A stretch of 64,000 nt of DNA. Origin: Methanolobus sp. Its GTDB lineage: Archaea; Halobacteriota; Methanosarcinia; Methanosarcinales; Methanosarcinaceae. Location: positions 1 to 64,000 of the forward strand of contig JASKKT010000003.1 of NCBI GenBank assembly GCA_030154025.1. The letters are read 5' to 3'. The notes beneath the pieces are model-generated. The model was not told where the DNA came from. It was given only the letters and a program-made list of their open reading frames with translations, and made no database searches. Shown piece by piece: positions 10,023-20,649 of this stretch (positions are counted from its first letter, which is position 1; every line of letters begins with the position of its first letter). A program made the translations under genes and the position numbers.

Positions 10023-10625
10023 CTAATTCTCTAATGATCTCATTGTGATCTTTACAGCTTTCACGAGTTCGTTCAGTTTTTCCCTTGAACATGATTCTCC
10101 TCGTGTAACTCCTGTCACAATTTCCATAACCCTTCCTTTTGTCAGAATATCACTGTCTTTGGGTTTTACAAGTTTTGTCTTGACTCCTGCCTCTGCAAAA
10201 TCCTCGAAATCCACGAGGGTCTGGCAGACAACTACTGCAGGAACGTTTGCTTCTTCCAGAATAGCCTTGACCTTTCTTACAACGTGCTCTCTTATGTTGC
10301 CGGTATGGATCACTGCAACCTTGTGCCTGTTGATCTGTGCAACTTCTTCAGGACTTATCCCGAACGAACCGGAACCCATGTTGGTGTCCGGAACCCCTGA
10401 ACCCGTGTTCAGGACCATTACACTGACCTGTATCTCTTCCCGACGCATACCGTATGTGAGCTCACATACCGGTTTTGTGATGTGTCTTCTTCCGGGACTC
10501 ATTGCGACGGCGATCACATCGGCCCTACCGGTTTCGGATAAAGTGCCACGCTGAGCGAGCCCTCCTCCTCTGCCAAGGCCCATGCCGTGCCTGCAATCAA
10601 CAACCTGTGTCTCCCGGTCGAACAT
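10023..10625 (-). CDS. mcrC: methyl-coenzyme M reductase operon protein C
   Basis: A 200-residue accessory protein of the mcr operon. McrC is not part of purified MCR; family work places it in the complex that reductively activates the F430 nickel centre. The N-terminus FDRETQVVDCRHGMGLGRGGGLAQRGT is the family hallmark and contains an early cysteine and a glycine-rich stretch. It lies between mcrD (4-base gap) and mcrG (12-base gap). Product identity is secure and the role rests on literature for other methanogens. Confidence 0.96.
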   Translation of the reverse strand: MFDRETQVVDCRHGMGLGRGGGLAQRGTLSETGRADVIAVAMSPGRRHITKPVCELTYGMRREEIQVSVMVLNTGSGVPDTNMGSGSFGISPEEVAQINRHKVAVIHTGNIREHVVRKVKAILEEANVPAVVVCQTLVDFEDFAEAGVKTKLVKPKDSDILTKGRVMEIVTGVTRGESCSREKLNELVKAVKITMRSLEN

Positions 10626-10629
10626 TCGA

Positions 10630-11124
10630 TCACTCGCTGTCTTTCTTATTAAGGATACATACTGGCTTGTTTCGCAGCTTACCCTTCGGATCGGTCATCC
10701 CGAGTAAGAGCGGATCCGCATCCGGCCCGCGTTTTGCGTAGTCGGTGACGGTCTGTGTGGTTGGTATGAAAAGGCCTTCCCTGAACTCATATGAGAACGG
10801 AAGCAGCTTGTCACAGATTTCCCTGATGTTCTCCTTTACGTCGGCATCGGTGACCTCTAGACGAATGCCACCCACGCTCACCTCAAGATCCATTTCCTGG
10901 CCGGCAACCATGATGACCCTCCTTGAGGGATGGTTTACAGTTTCGCCGGTTGCAGGTCCGTAGGGTACTGTTTTGGGTATCCTCGGCCCGTGGACGAAGA
11001 ACCTGATAACACCGTCCAGTTCTGCGATCTCGTTGAGCAGTACCTCGGCAGTGTCCGGATTTAACAGCCTGCCTGGATATATTTCAAGCTGCAGGTAATC
11101 TGTATCTCTTGAAGAATCTGACAT
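10630..11124 (-). CDS. mcrD: methyl-coenzyme M reductase operon protein D
   Basis: A 164-residue accessory protein of the mcr operon, reported in other methanogens to associate with immature MCR, though not strictly essential. The conserved LEIYPGRLLNPDTAEVLLNEI opening and the RFFVHGPRIPK segment identify it. It follows mcrB after 39 bases and precedes mcrC by 4. It is smaller and less conserved than the structural subunits, as usual for McrD. Confidence 0.96.
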   Translation of the reverse strand: MSDSSRDTDYLQLEIYPGRLLNPDTAEVLLNEIAELDGVIRFFVHGPRIPKTVPYGPATGETVNHPSRRVIMVAGQEMDLEVSVGGIRLEVTDADVKENIREICDKLLPFSYEFREGLFIPTTQTVTDYAKRGPDADPLLLGMTDPKGKLRNKPVCILNKKDSE

Positions 11125-11163
11125 ATCGGTTTAACCTTTGATATTCTAACTGGGTTTTGTGTC

Positions 11164-12468
11164 TTAGAGAGCTCCTGCTACTGCCTTGATCGGCTCCTTG
11201 AACTCTGGTATTGATCCGAACACGCTGCCCACAAGTGCTGATGTCTTCTCGACTGAGAACATCTGTGTGCCTGCATCGAGTGATACTGCTGCACAGACAC
11301 ATGGAATTGCGAAACCTCTGGAGTGCCTGGTCACAACGTGGTTTCCGTTGAAGATACCCGGTCCGCCTCCACCGTAGATTGAGTGGCTGAAGAAGGAGAA
11401 TCCGACTGCAGTACCCTGTGCCCTTCCCATGTCACAGCCTGGAAGGCCTGTTTCCTTCTCAAGGATGTCGTTGAAGTAGAGGATGGTTGAGGATACGTTC
11501 TGTGCTGCCCTGCCTGCACCACAGTTGACCATGGTTGCTGCAAGCTGTCCTACTGCTGCACATGCATTCCACATGGAAACATCGTTTGCCTTGTAGAATT
11601 TGTATCCGGATGGTGCGGTCTTGTCAACGGAGATGACGCCTGCCTCGAGTGCCTTCTCGACTGTTGACTGAACAACAGTACCGATAGTACCGTTCTTACC
11701 GTTCTCCTTGACGATCTCGTAGACGAAGTTGCCTGCGTTGAGACCCTGGTATGCAAGACCAAGTAACTGGTGCCTCTCGAAAGGACCGACAGCGTTACCC
11801 ATCTCGTACATGCCTACCTGCTCGAAGATGGATGAGAGTGCTGCTGCATTCATTGCCTTCTTGCCGGTGATGGCTGCGATGTGGTTGGTGGTGATGTTCC
11901 TCAGGGAGTATCCGAGACCTTCGTTATTCTGTGGGATACTGAGGATTGATGCAATGTTTCCGCCCTTCATGTCCATGGTCTGCGGGTAGCTTCCCCATAC
12001 AGCGGACTTGACGATTGGTGCGTCGAACATATCGGTCTTGTACATGTCGATGATTGCCTGAACGACTGCTGCGCCGGTCACCGTGCTTGCAGATACATAG
12101 TCAGCGCCTACAAGTGCCCTTACGCTTGGTACCTGTACAAGGAGCTGCTTTCCGCCTGCAAGTACCTTTACGTTGGTGTCATCGCCTTCTTTTGCCCTGA
12201 CGAATCCTGCGACTGAGTCCTGGATCGCACTTGCGTTGGCAACAACATCGTACTTGAGTTCCCTTCCAAGGATCTTGCGTCCGAGGCCACCCATCTTTCC
12301 GCTCTCAAGAGCCTTCTCGATACCGGCGAGGTTGACTGCGACGGTTCTCTTGGTGTCTTTAATGATGTTCTGAATTGCTGCGTTTCTTGTTGGTGCAATA
12401 TCCATAAGATCGACACCACTTTCCAGCAATTTACCTCTATCGTCGTAAATGTCTATTTTATCAGACAC
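11164..12468 (-). CDS. mcrB: methyl-coenzyme M reductase subunit beta
   Basis: Beta subunit of methyl-coenzyme M reductase, 434 residues, first gene of mcrBDCGA. It starts with GTG ([16 protein letters not shown]), supported by AGGAGG eight bases upstream and by the typical family N-terminus. The glycine-rich stretch [24 protein letters not shown] near residue 360, which lines the active-site channel, is conserved. The upstream 335-base spacer is shared with divergent mmp10 and should contain the operon promoter. Confidence 0.99.
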   Translation of the reverse strand: MSDKIDIYDDRGKLLESGVDLMDIAPTRNAAIQNIIKDTKRTVAVNLAGIEKALESGKMGGLGRKILGRELKYDVVANASAIQDSVAGFVRAKEGDDTNVKVLAGGKQLLVQVPSVRALVGADYVSASTVTGAAVVQAIIDMYKTDMFDAPIVKSAVWGSYPQTMDMKGGNIASILSIPQNNEGLGYSLRNITTNHIAAITGKKAMNAAALSSIFEQVGMYEMGNAVGPFERHQLLGLAYQGLNAGNFVYEIVKENGKNGTIGTVVQSTVEKALEAGVISVDKTAPSGYKFYKANDVSMWNACAAVGQLAATMVNCGAGRAAQNVSSTILYFNDILEKETGLPGCDMGRAQGTAVGFSFFSHSIYGGGGPGIFNGNHVVTRHSRGFAIPCVCAAVSLDAGTQMFSVEKTSALVGSVFGSIPEFKEPIKAVAGAL

Positions 12469-12803
12469 GTGTATTTTCCTCCTATGTTCTTATTCAGAAA
12501 TCACCCAACTGGAAATGTACAGTTCGAGTTACTGATGAACAATTACTCTGTACCACATATGTCCTGTACGAAAATTTTCCATCGGGAATTCTCGGAACTA
12601 TTAAGTAACGATGGTGTTTAAACCTTTTGCATCATACTGTTCCCAATCACGTAATCACAAAACATTAATGTAAAATAGTTTTGAAATCGCTTCTCCAATT
12701 ATAATGAATAATATATTTATTAATACTCCGACAGGTCCCTTTGAGGACAGATAAGAATCTATCGCAAAAGTATAAGTAGTACTTATAGTGTCTAAAAAAC
12801 ACT
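12469..12803. other. divergent control region between mcrB and mmp10
   Basis: A 335-base AT-rich spacer. For mcr (minus strand) there are two TATA-like candidates, GGTTTAAAC near 12615-12625 and AATAAATATATT near 12709-12722, which would give 5' leaders of about 120 and 220 bases. For mmp10 (plus strand) a TATA-like element lies in a palindrome at 12771-12787. No coding sequence is apparent. Long mcr leaders are plausible, but only transcript mapping can choose between the candidates. Confidence 0.6.
12771..12787 (+). promoter_or_regulatory. palindromic promoter element of mmp10
   Basis: TATAAGTA-G-TACTTATA is a perfect palindrome with 8-base arms. It overlaps the best TATA box for mmp10, preceded by the purine-rich CGCAAAAG that suits a BRE. 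Transcription would start near 12798-12802, only a few bases before the ATG at 12804. A second small inverted repeat, AGTGT/ACACT, abuts the start codon. The arrangement looks like an operator covering a promoter. Confidence 0.5.
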
Positions 12804-14039
12804 ATGGAAATCATCGCAGATGTGGGGGGAAATCCCGGTGTCGACTGCAAGGGATTCTGTACCTATTGCTATTTCAGGAAGGTAAAGGAAGTGCAGCCCT
12901 TTGGATGCAAACACTGTTTTCCTTTCCTGAAAGGCTGTGACTACTGCACCAGAGGCGTGCGTGAATCATACTCAGGGTTCAAGCCTGCAGAGTACGTATT
13001 CCAGGAAACCTACCAGAAGATACGCTTCAGCCAGGAGGATATCAACAAGATAACCATCAGCGGAGGAGGGGATGTAAGCTGCTACCCGGAACTTATGCCA
13101 CTTGTTGCCAACCTTTCCCAGTTCGGCCTGCCTATCCACCTGGGATACACCAGCGGCAAAGGTTTTGTCGAAGGCAACGAAGCAGAGTTCTTCCTGGGAT
13201 ATGGAGTTACTGAGGTCTCATTCACGGTTTTTTCAACGGACCCCGCCCTGCGTGGGAAATACATGCATGACCCTCATCCTGAGCAATCATTACAGGTGCT
13301 CAGGGATTTCTGCGCCGGCTGCGAGGTCTACGCAGCCATTGTGCTCATCCCCGGAGTGAATGACGGACAGGCCCTTGAAAAGACACTCAGTGATCTGGAG
13401 TCCATGGGAGCGAAGGGAGCCATACTCATGCGCTTTGCCAACAGCCGCGAGGAAGGGCTTATACTTGACAACGCACCGGTCATGGAAAGAATAGATAGCC
13501 AAAGCATAGAGGATTTTGCAGGCATTGTCCGCCAGGCCGCCGGGAAATACAATATGAGAATAACAGGCACACCCCTCGAGGACCCGCTTATCGGCTCACC
13601 CTTTGCCATCAGGAAGGATGAGGAGGCGCTTGCACAACTGCCTGCGGTCCTCAAGGATGCGACACTGCTGACAAGCAGGGCTGCAGCTGACCGCCTTTCT
13701 GAAATCTTTACCAGGCTCAATAGCAGTGTCAATGTGGTTGCGGTTGGAAAGGACATAGGATGCCTCATCACCATAGAGGACCTGGAAGCCCTGGACCTTA
13801 ATGATGTAAAGGAAACAGTTATAATTCCCGGAAGGGCCTTCGTACATGACCCCGAGGCGAAGAAGGTGCTCTCGAGGGACGGTATTGACAGGTTCGTGCG
13901 AAGGGGCCCTGACATGCTCAGCTATGATGGCGAGATGTCCATCGGGATGACCAAAGAGGAAGTCCTCGCTTTTGAGATAGAACAGTTCACTGAGCTGATC
14001 AGTGAGATCAATGCCATAGGGCTTCCGGTCAAAAAGTAA
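12804..14039 (+). CDS. mmp10: methanogenesis marker protein 10, MCR arginine methyltransferase (radical SAM)
   Basis: Mmp10 is a B12-dependent radical SAM enzyme that C-methylates an active-site arginine of McrA. The 411-residue protein has the radical SAM cluster motif [10 protein letters not shown] near residue 16. A further cysteine group [14 protein letters not shown] follows from about residue 35, and [12 protein letters not shown] lies near 85. It is divergently transcribed from mcrBDCGA, whose product it modifies, a frequent arrangement in methanogens. No Shine-Dalgarno is visible and the predicted transcript start lies next to the ATG, so the message may be leaderless. Confidence 0.95.
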   Translation: MEIIADVGGNPGVDCKGFCTYCYFRKVKEVQPFGCKHCFPFLKGCDYCTRGVRESYSGFKPAEYVFQETYQKIRFSQEDINKITISGGGDVSCYPELMPLVANLSQFGLPIHLGYTSGKGFVEGNEAEFFLGYGVTEVSFTVFSTDPALRGKYMHDPHPEQSLQVLRDFCAGCEVYAAIVLIPGVNDGQALEKTLSDLESMGAKGAILMRFANSREEGLILDNAPVMERIDSQSIEDFAGIVRQAAGKYNMRITGTPLEDPLIGSPFAIRKDEEALAQLPAVLKDATLLTSRAAADRLSEIFTRLNSSVNVVAVGKDIGCLITIEDLEALDLNDVKETVIIPGRAFVHDPEAKKVLSRDGIDRFVRRGPDMLSYDGEMSIGMTKEEVLAFEIEQFTELISEINAIGLPVKK

Positions 14040-14060
14040 CAGACACCTGCAAGCTCAGGC

Positions 14061-17000
14061 TCACATGAATTCAGAGAGCCCCAGCTGCCTGGACTTGTCG
14101 TTCTCGAACAGGGATTTCATATCCAGACCCAGCAGCTCGATCCTCTGTTTCGTGTAATTAGACACATTATACTTCTCAGCAACCTTTTTCGAGACTTCGA
14201 GGTACTTCTTTACCGCGCCTTCATGGACTGTGAGTATCACGTTACCACCGCATTTGGGACAGGTTCCTGTAAGGGGAGGCCGCCTGAACTTGGCAGCGCA
14301 CTTCATGCACCGTGTACCCTGCCTTGAAAATGCCCTGAGGTTACCGAACATGTCCGGCAGGAAGTGGGATATCAGCACCCGCTCCGCAACATCTGCCGCA
14401 TCGACTGCGCGCAGCTTATCTGCAAGGGCAAGTTGGGCATCCATTTTCTCCACCATGCTGCCGAGTGTCTTGTAGGCACAGTTCAGAGGTCCGGCAGCGA
14501 TGTCAGTCGTATCGTGGGTGAACATGAAATTGTCATACTGCAGGGACGTGCCAAGCCTGCGGCTTACAAGGTCTATGACCTTCTCGAAATCCTTGGGATT
14601 GGGGTACTCAAGGGTCGCCTCATAGAACTCCAGAGGATAGTGATCGCATACGTCAATATTATGTGCTTCCTTGTCCACCTCGCTTGGGTCGAGCCTTGTG
14701 GTCAGCACAAGGGGAGCATCCATCTTGCCTCCCCTCTTCTCTGGAAGATAGTCACGGGAGAAGTTCAAAAGCCCGTCCATGAGCATCATAACGCAGTCCT
14801 CGTCACCATCACAGTTACGCCTCTTTGCAGCATGGAAAAAGGGATGTGCATAGCCTACCGAGGCTTTGGTGAAACCCACAAGCCTGCCCAGCACGCCTGC
14901 AGAAGTGTGGGGAGCAAGCCCCATAACAAGCGCGCCCACCAGATCCTCGATATGCTCGGCCTTATAGAAAGCCTCCTCCTTATAATATTTCACGAGCAGG
15001 TCATCAATATACTTGCTTGTACGCAGCAGGTATTCGGCACAGTCGTAGGATACCACGATATCCTGGACCTTCAGGCACACTACCTGATCCTCCCTCTCAA
15101 GAGGTTTTCCATAGGCGTCCTCGAAATACCCCAGCCCGTGCAGCATACCCACAGTTATCCCAAGCTCATCGGCCCGGATATGCGTCAGGGGGATGTCGGA
15201 CATATCGTACCTGACAGTCCCGTCCTTGAAAGTAAATATATCGTACTTTGCCCTCAGTATGCCCTTTTCCAGGGGCTCAGGCGTCATGTCCCTGGACATC
15301 ATGCGCTTGACTCCCTTGAGCTCTATGTTGCTCTCGCGCTCACCGAGTCTCTCGAAGGCTCCCTGGTAGATACTTTTGAAGTCGATGGCCTGGATCTTAA
15401 CACATGTGGTCTTGGTACCGCATTTCGGGCATTCCTCCTTCTGCACCGATATGCCGCACCTAGGGCAGGACAGTTTGGGGATAGTGAATTCTCCGCAACC
15501 GCAGCGATATTCATAGGTCTGGACCCCGCATGAGGGACATACCCTGTTGCCGAGCTCCACTTTTATAAGACCTGTCTTGTCGTTCATAGACTCCTTATAG
15601 CTGGCGGCGCTCTCCAGTTTCCTGGTATTGCCGCCCGTGTCGCCTATCGGGAACAGCACATGGGGAGCAGGAGACATTTTCCTCTTGTTGGACTTCTCAG
15701 GCCTTCCCATCCTTGCGCCTATCCTCATGGGAGCACGTGCGCGGACTATGAGGCCGCTCACCTGGTTGACCGCCTCAAGGGCGTCCCCGGACTGAAGCTC
15801 ATCCCAGCACCTGCCAAGTTCCTCATCCAGTCCGAGGCAGCGGATGAAAGGCTTCGGATCGTCGATAGTTATCTTTTCTCCCCTGATACTGTGATGCACA
15901 AGCAACACTTCAAGGATATTCTTAATGCCACCAGAACACGCGAGGTCGAACGGGAGCTCCAGACAGCCCTCATCCTTATTAAGCGAACCATGTTCGGACA
16001 CGAAAGACGACAGCCTGGCAAACTCCTCCGCATCAATATCATGCCAGAGATGGGTGAACTTGGGATGCAGGGGAACTCTATAGGTCTCGCACAGTTCAAG
16101 TGCGAATTCCTGTGAAGGGTCCTTCAGGACAGAGATATCCAGACCATTATCGGGAGCAATTTTCTGTAATTCCTGTATCCACCATTCAAAACAATATGAT
16201 GCGGGGATCAGGGGGTGATTGTTCTCCAGGAAGTCACCGTAATTTATGAGTATCTCGCCTATGTCGATAATGTATTCCACTTCAGGGTGCAGCTCATAAG
16301 CTGTCTTTTCATCATCTATCCTGAGCACGTCTCCCGACTTCAGTCTCACCGTCGGCCCTTCCAGAGAATCCACCGGGGCCATGCCCGCTGCCTTGCCTGG
16401 GCGCTCTACCTTGAGCTGCGTGCCCGCAACAATGAAACTGTCCAGAATGACCATACTGGCCGGGCTTATTCCGGCCGCGGCGAATGATGTGTTCCTGGAT
16501 CTCCCGTACCGCAGCCTGAAGCCTCCCGGCCGCATTGGATGAGAGAACACAGGCCTGCCCGCTATCAGGTCGGTGAGATACTTCTCCTTGGGCTTGATAC
16601 CTTTCGTCTCGTCCTTACTCTCACCGCCCTTTGTGCCGGATATGAGCTTGTTGAGCCAGTCCCAGCCGTCAAGTTCCAGCTTGTTTACATGCTTCAGTAC
16701 CTTGGGTGCTTTCAGGGCCAGGCCCTCGGCAAGCACAAGTGCCATTCCACCACGTATCCTGTTGGTCTCTATCCTGTCCATGTCGCGGTGACCCTCCACC
16801 TCTTCAGCCTCGGTAGGCTCCCCGTCGATGCATATGGGACAGTTCTCGACTATCAGTCTGATCTCATCCTCAGTGGGAGTGTACTGCAATGTGGCCACAC
16901 GCCTGTAAAGCAGGATCTCCTCAACGTATCTCTCAACCTCTTCCTTGCGCGGCTTATACCTGTCAATGCCCACGGCACGCCTCACATAGTCCCCCACAAG

Positions 17001-17480
17001 CACGGACAGGGCCTGGGCCGTGCCTCCCGCACTGCGTATGGGACCCGCGTAGAAGATGCTTATGTACTCGGAACCGTCGTCGTTCTTGCCTATGTCCACA
17101 CGGTCTATACCTTCAATGGGCGCCGCAACCACACCCTCGGTTAGCATCGCAACCGAAACACGGATAGCAGCTTCAATGGCCGCGGCCCGGGAAGGGAACT
17201 CACCGACAACACCCTCGGCTACAGCCTTACCGATAGCAAGCGCACCCTCCTCGCGGGACATGGTCTCGTCGAATATGCGTATCTGGGCTGCCACACCTTT
17301 TACACCGATGAGGTTCTCCACCCTGTCCGCAAGGTCCTTTGCGAGAGGTATCTCCACCCAGGGCTTTGGGTCCTTACCTTTGGAGCGCGCCCGGTTAGCA
17401 ATCTCAATCTCGTGTTTCAGCTCCGACTCAAGAGTTTCAAAATAAGCTCTCATTGAGTCGCTTACAACTATCTCGCCCAT
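14061..17480 (-). CDS. polC: DNA polymerase II (family D) large subunit DP2
   Basis: Catalytic subunit of the archaeal replicative polymerase PolD. The 1139 residues carry the acidic active-site motif [25 protein letters not shown] near residue 890. A central cysteine-rich zinc region (CPSCG, CPRCG, CPKCG) lies at about 650-705, and a C-terminal zinc finger (CMKCAAKF...CPKCGG) near 1060. DP2 genes in some euryarchaea carry inteins; the length and continuous alignment of motifs show none here. The start ATG has GAGGT five bases upstream. The small subunit gene is not in the window. It converges on mmp10 with about 20 bases between stops. Confidence 0.97.
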   Translation of the reverse strand: MGEIVVSDSMRAYFETLESELKHEIEIANRARSKGKDPKPWVEIPLAKDLADRVENLIGVKGVAAQIRIFDETMSREEGALAIGKAVAEGVVGEFPSRAAAIEAAIRVSVAMLTEGVVAAPIEGIDRVDIGKNDDGSEYISIFYAGPIRSAGGTAQALSVLVGDYVRRAVGIDRYKPRKEEVERYVEEILLYRRVATLQYTPTEDEIRLIVENCPICIDGEPTEAEEVEGHRDMDRIETNRIRGGMALVLAEGLALKAPKVLKHVNKLELDGWDWLNKLISGTKGGESKDETKGIKPKEKYLTDLIAGRPVFSHPMRPGGFRLRYGRSRNTSFAAAGISPASMVILDSFIVAGTQLKVERPGKAAGMAPVDSLEGPTVRLKSGDVLRIDDEKTAYELHPEVEYIIDIGEILINYGDFLENNHPLIPASYCFEWWIQELQKIAPDNGLDISVLKDPSQEFALELCETYRVPLHPKFTHLWHDIDAEEFARLSSFVSEHGSLNKDEGCLELPFDLACSGGIKNILEVLLVHHSIRGEKITIDDPKPFIRCLGLDEELGRCWDELQSGDALEAVNQVSGLIVRARAPMRIGARMGRPEKSNKRKMSPAPHVLFPIGDTGGNTRKLESAASYKESMNDKTGLIKVELGNRVCPSCGVQTYEYRCGCGEFTIPKLSCPRCGISVQKEECPKCGTKTTCVKIQAIDFKSIYQGAFERLGERESNIELKGVKRMMSRDMTPEPLEKGILRAKYDIFTFKDGTVRYDMSDIPLTHIRADELGITVGMLHGLGYFEDAYGKPLEREDQVVCLKVQDIVVSYDCAEYLLRTSKYIDDLLVKYYKEEAFYKAEHIEDLVGALVMGLAPHTSAGVLGRLVGFTKASVGYAHPFFHAAKRRNCDGDEDCVMMLMDGLLNFSRDYLPEKRGGKMDAPLVLTTRLDPSEVDKEAHNIDVCDHYPLEFYEATLEYPNPKDFEKVIDLVSRRLGTSLQYDNFMFTHDTTDIAAGPLNCAYKTLGSMVEKMDAQLALADKLRAVDAADVAERVLISHFLPDMFGNLRAFSRQGTRCMKCAAKFRRPPLTGTCPKCGGNVILTVHEGAVKKYLEVSKKVAEKYNVSNYTKQRIELLGLDMKSLFENDKSRQLGLSEFM

Positions 17481-17659
17481 TTACGACCTCTGCACATGAC
17501 CTGTTTTTACCTATTCCCTATTGTGCCTGAGGATAAAAAGTATTGTCCTGCAAATACGAGGATTGATAAGAGATATTTCCAGGAGTCAATAAGAAGTAGT
17601 CACCATAAAGTACACATAAAATACAAGTCGTTTTTACAGCTGCGGAAAATATCCTGAGC

Positions 17660-17872
17660 CTAGCGAACATCAAGTTCACTGGCAAGGTCCTTATACACAC
17701 GGCCCTTGTCGGTCGTGACGAACAGGTTGCCCTTTTGTTCGATGAGCTGCTTGTCTTCAAGTCGTTCCAGATATTTGTTCGCTATAGTCGAATTAAGGTT
17801 GGCGCCGTATACGATTTGCGTCTTCTTTGCGCCGTTCATGGCAATCTTTAAAATCGCAAGCGTAATGTCCAA
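17660..17872 (-). CDS. small winged-helix DNA-binding protein
   Basis: A 70-residue predicted transcription regulator. LAILKIAMNGAKKTQIVYGANLNSTIANKYLERLEDKQLIEQ reads as a helix-turn-helix with a following wing, similar to the archaeal HTH_45 group. The frame has no ATG: TTG at 17872 is the only standard start, and upstream in-frame codons (ILIRRSR) resemble the usual N-terminus of such proteins. A TATA-like TATAAAAG near 17908-17915 would place the transcript start about 10-15 bases before the TTG, which supports a near-leaderless TTG start. Targets are unknown. Confidence 0.75.
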   Translation of the reverse strand: MDITLAILKIAMNGAKKTQIVYGANLNSTIANKYLERLEDKQLIEQKGNLFVTTDKGRVYKDLASELDVR

Positions 17873-18092
17873 TCTACTTCTTCTGATAAGAATGCCCCCC
17901 AGCTTCTTTTATACAGTAAGTCCCGATTAAGTATTTACGGACTGATAAATGAATAGTGAGTTACAAATATTTAACCTAATCGTTTTGGAATATTCTTTGC
18001 AAATACCATTCAAGAACAAAAAGCCGTTTTATATAAATGCAATAACAGCGTTCAGCGTGGTTATATTTACCATCGGGCCCCTAACAGATAGG

Positions 18093-18101
18093 TTTATAAT
18101 A
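18093..18101 (+). promoter_or_regulatory. TATA box for tRNA-Leu
   Basis: TTTATAATA lies about 35-43 bases before the tRNA-Leu 5' end and fits the archaeal TATA consensus. Transcription would begin shortly before the mature tRNA. Confidence 0.55.
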
Positions 18102-18135
18102 AATACCGATGTAGAAATGTCGAAAATCTCACATT

Positions 18136-18221
18136 GCGGGAGTAACCAAGCGGCCAACGGTGGTAGACTCAAGATCTTCTCGCGCAGGCGTTCGGGGGTT
18201 CGAATCCCTTCTCCCGCACCA
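18136..18221 (+). tRNA. tRNA-Leu (anticodon CAA)
   Basis: Acceptor arms GCGGGAG and CTCCCGC pair perfectly, with discriminator A and an encoded CCA at 18219-18221. The T arm is GGGGG-TTCGAAT-CCCTT, and a long variable arm (CGC-GCAG-GCG) marks a class II tRNA. The anticodon loop CTCAAGA gives CAA, which reads UUG leucine codons. The anticodon stem as I draw it has one U-U mismatch (position 28-42). No intron is evident. The fumarase alpha gene starts 16 bases downstream, so the two may share a primary transcript. Confidence 0.9.
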
Positions 18222-18236
18222 TACAGGTGATCTTTT

Positions 18237-19076
18237 TTGGCAGCAGACATTTCGTATGATACTGTGGTGAACTCTGTCGTAGAGATACTGAAGAAAGCCC
18301 AGACAGGCCTGCCACAGGATGTTACTGATGCCCTGAGAAGGGCCGCATCGCAGGAATCCACGGATATAGCAAGGGAGCAGATAGAAGCCATTCTGAGGAA
18401 CATCGACATTGCATCCCGCAAGCAGGTACCCATTTGCCAGGACACGGGCATACTGATCTTCTTTGTGGAAATCGGGCGGGAAGCAAAAATCGATTTTGAC
18501 CTTGAGGCAGCCATCATCGAGGGAGCAAAGATAGCCACAGAGACGATCCCTCTGCGCCCCAATGCAGTGGACCCGCTCACGCGCCATAACACCGGAACGA
18601 ACACCGGCAACGGAATCCCGGATATAAAGTACGAGTTCGTTGAGGGTGACCGGATTAGGATCACTGCAGCTCCCAAGGGTGCCGGCTCCGAGAACATGAG
18701 CGCTATAAAGATGTTCAATCCCACTGAGGCAGACCGCATCCATGAATTTGTGCTTGAGACCGTGCTTAAGGCAGGCGGGAAGCCCTGTCCCCCGATCATT
18801 GTAGGCATAGGCATCGGGGGCTCTTTTGATAAGGCAGCCAGGCTTTCAAAGCTCGCCCTTCTCGAGGACACCGATAAGATGGATGACCTTGAAGCAAGCC
18901 TGCTGGAAGACATAAATGCCCTGGGTATCGGCCCCATGGGACTTGGAGGGGACACCACGGCACTTGCAGTACACATCAAAAAGGCCTGCTGCCATACAGC
19001 ATCCCTCCCTGTGGCTGTCAATATACAATGCTGGGCCAACCGGCATGCTTCAGTCATACTGGGGGGTGGCAAATGA
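18237..19076 (+). CDS. fumarate hydratase class I, alpha subunit
   Basis: Catalytic-cluster subunit of the two-subunit, [4Fe-4S] fumarase that interconverts fumarate and malate. The 279 residues include the cluster cysteine region [15 protein letters not shown] near residue 63 and [21 protein letters not shown] near the end. Translation starts at TTG, five bases after a strong AGGTGAT site. The stop overlaps the start of the beta subunit in ATGA, indicating translational coupling. Methanogens use this enzyme in the partial TCA pathway for biosynthesis. Confidence 0.95.
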   Translation: MAADISYDTVVNSVVEILKKAQTGLPQDVTDALRRAASQESTDIAREQIEAILRNIDIASRKQVPICQDTGILIFFVEIGREAKIDFDLEAAIIEGAKIATETIPLRPNAVDPLTRHNTGTNTGNGIPDIKYEFVEGDRIRITAAPKGAGSENMSAIKMFNPTEADRIHEFVLETVLKAGGKPCPPIIVGIGIGGSFDKAARLSKLALLEDTDKMDDLEASLLEDINALGIGPMGLGGDTTALAVHIKKACCHTASLPVAVNIQCWANRHASVILGGGK

Positions 19077-19651
19077 CAGAGTTCCATCTTAGCACACCTC
19101 TCAAAAAAGAAGAACTTGAGCAGCTCTCCACAGGAGATGTGGTGTATCTTACAGGCACGGTCCTCACAGCCAGAGACGAGGCGCATGCCCGGATACTTGA
19201 GCTTGCCGGAAAGGGAGAAAAGCTCCCCTTCGATCTGGAAGGTGCTGCAATCTATCATTGCGGGCCCCTGATGCAGCAAAAGGATGAGAGATGGGAGGTC
19301 GTTGCAGCAGGTCCCACCACCAGCGCACGTATGTCAAAGATGACCCCTCAGCTTCTTGATAACTATAATGTCACCGTCCTTATAGGGAAAGGCGGAATGG
19401 ACAATGTCGCAGGTTCGCTTAAAGGAAAATGCGTTTACCTTGCATTTACAGGAGGATGTGCCGCTCTTGCTGCAGAGAACATCCGAGAGGTAGAGACTGT
19501 GCACTGGCCTGACCTGGGAATGCCGGAAGCCGTATGGGTGCTTAAGGTCGAGAACTTCGGACCGCTCATAGTGGGTATAGATGCAAAGGGTAACGATCTG
19601 TTCGCAAAAATAGAGGAGAGGGCCAGGAACGTGTTCTCCGGCCTCAGATAA
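19073..19651 (+). CDS. fumarate hydratase class I, beta subunit
   Basis: Second subunit of the [4Fe-4S] fumarase, corresponding to the C-terminal domain of one-chain class I fumarases. I start it at the ATG at 19073, which overlaps the alpha stop by four bases, rather than the track start 45 bases earlier inside alpha. The result is 192 residues beginning MTEFHLSTP. Conserved segments include [21 protein letters not shown] and IGKGGM. It converges on the filament operon, whose last stop codon overlaps its 3' end by 8 bases. Confidence 0.95.
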   Translation: MTEFHLSTPLKKEELEQLSTGDVVYLTGTVLTARDEAHARILELAGKGEKLPFDLEGAAIYHCGPLMQQKDERWEVVAAGPTTSARMSKMTPQLLDNYNVTVLIGKGGMDNVAGSLKGKCVYLAFTGGCAALAAENIREVETVHWPDLGMPEAVWVLKVENFGPLIVGIDAKGNDLFAKIEERARNVFSGLR

Positions 19652-20648
19652 GGAATGTGAAGATCGTCCAGGCTATCATTGTCATGATAACAGAGTGCTT
19701 CAGTCCCTGGGTCACAGCCCCTTCACCCATCTGTCCCGCCACGAGCCCGCTCATGAAACCCTGGATAACAGCCGCATGCATCATGAGCCTTGAATAGTGG
19801 GCAGGGTCAAATCCCTTGATAAATGTCGAACCCGCTCCGGCGCCCTGTGCGGCCTTTGCCGCTTCCGCCATGGTCGGGACAAAGGTGGATGTCAGCATCG
19901 CTATAACGAAAATGAAGACAAAGAAGGACATGTAGCTGATGACCACATACACCATCATGTTCCCGCGCCTTTCACGTTCAAGCAGCTTGACCTCCCTGGC
20001 ATCCCGGGCAGCCGCTTCCAGCACAGAGGACACACGTCCTCCTGCCCTGCTTGCCTGATTGATAAGTGAGACCGACCTCACAATTACAGGAGTGGGGACC
20101 CTTTTTGAGAAGTTCTTCAGGGTCTGTTCAAAGGAGATACCCCATGACATGGACCTGTCCATCTGCTGAACCTCTTTTGTGAGGGCGCCATACTCTCCTC
20201 TCGAAACCGTACCCACAGCCTTTGAAAGAGTAAGTCCCGCCCTGCTGAGCTCAGAAAGGTCCCTGAGGAATGTTGGCAGGTATTCCTCAACCTTGTCTAT
20301 ATTCGTGAACCTCTTATGGAAAGCAATAGCTGGCGGCGTGACAGTGATCAGGACAGTGAAGATCATGACATCATCTATGAGAGGGGTACCCCAGGTCATT
20401 TTCAACCCAAGCAAAAAGACCATCAGAGCCACCGGTAAGCTGATCACAAGAGTGTATTCCGGATGGGCATAGAAGGTACTGCCAGGGTTTTTCAGGAACT
20501 GCTTAATGGTTACATTCTTTTTTGCGTCTTCCATCCTGGAACTTATCAGACCGTCTTCCAGCATACACAGCTCTTCCTCGCTCAGTAGCTCGTCAGAAGG
20601 GGGTTCACGCCGGACCAGGTATTTCCGGATAAGGTCAATTAATTTCAT
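19644..20648 (-). CDS. type IV filament platform protein (TadC/ArlJ/GspF family)
   Basis: A 334-residue integral membrane protein of the T2SS-F/ArlJ family, the inner-membrane platform of type IV filament machines. Four or more hydrophobic segments are visible: about residues 70-90, 95-113, 240-265 and the extreme C-terminus. The cytoplasmic region contains [21 protein letters not shown] and a conserved [27 protein letters not shown] stretch. It begins one base after the preceding platform gene, with which it forms a TadB/TadC-like pair. Its 3' end overlaps that of the fumarase beta gene by 8 bases on the opposite strand. Confidence 0.88.
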   Translation of the reverse strand: MKLIDLIRKYLVRREPPSDELLSEEELCMLEDGLISSRMEDAKKNVTIKQFLKNPGSTFYAHPEYTLVISLPVALMVFLLGLKMTWGTPLIDDVMIFTVLITVTPPAIAFHKRFTNIDKVEEYLPTFLRDLSELSRAGLTLSKAVGTVSRGEYGALTKEVQQMDRSMSWGISFEQTLKNFSKRVPTPVIVRSVSLINQASRAGGRVSSVLEAAARDAREVKLLERERRGNMMVYVVISYMSFFVFIFVIAMLTSTFVPTMAEAAKAAQGAGAGSTFIKGFDPAHYSRLMMHAAVIQGFMSGLVAGQMGEGAVTQGLKHSVIMTMIAWTIFTFLI

Positions 20649-20649
20649 C

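Noticed and set aside
14364-15533. 389-aa plus-strand ORF inside polC
   Set aside because: Antisense frame of the DP2 gene; no motifs, and polC is continuous with catalytic and zinc motifs.
14061-17480. Intein in DP2
   Set aside because: The length is that of an uninterrupted DP2 and the active-site motif NCDGDED is continuous, so no intein is present.
17949-18135. Possible small gene before tRNA-Leu (93-aa ORF)
   Set aside because: The ORF runs through the tRNA and its promoter, with no ribosome site or similarity.
18029-19279. 416-aa reverse ORF opposite tRNA-Leu and fumarase
   Set aside because: Antisense shadow of fumarase alpha with serine-rich low-information composition; it also crosses the tRNA gene.
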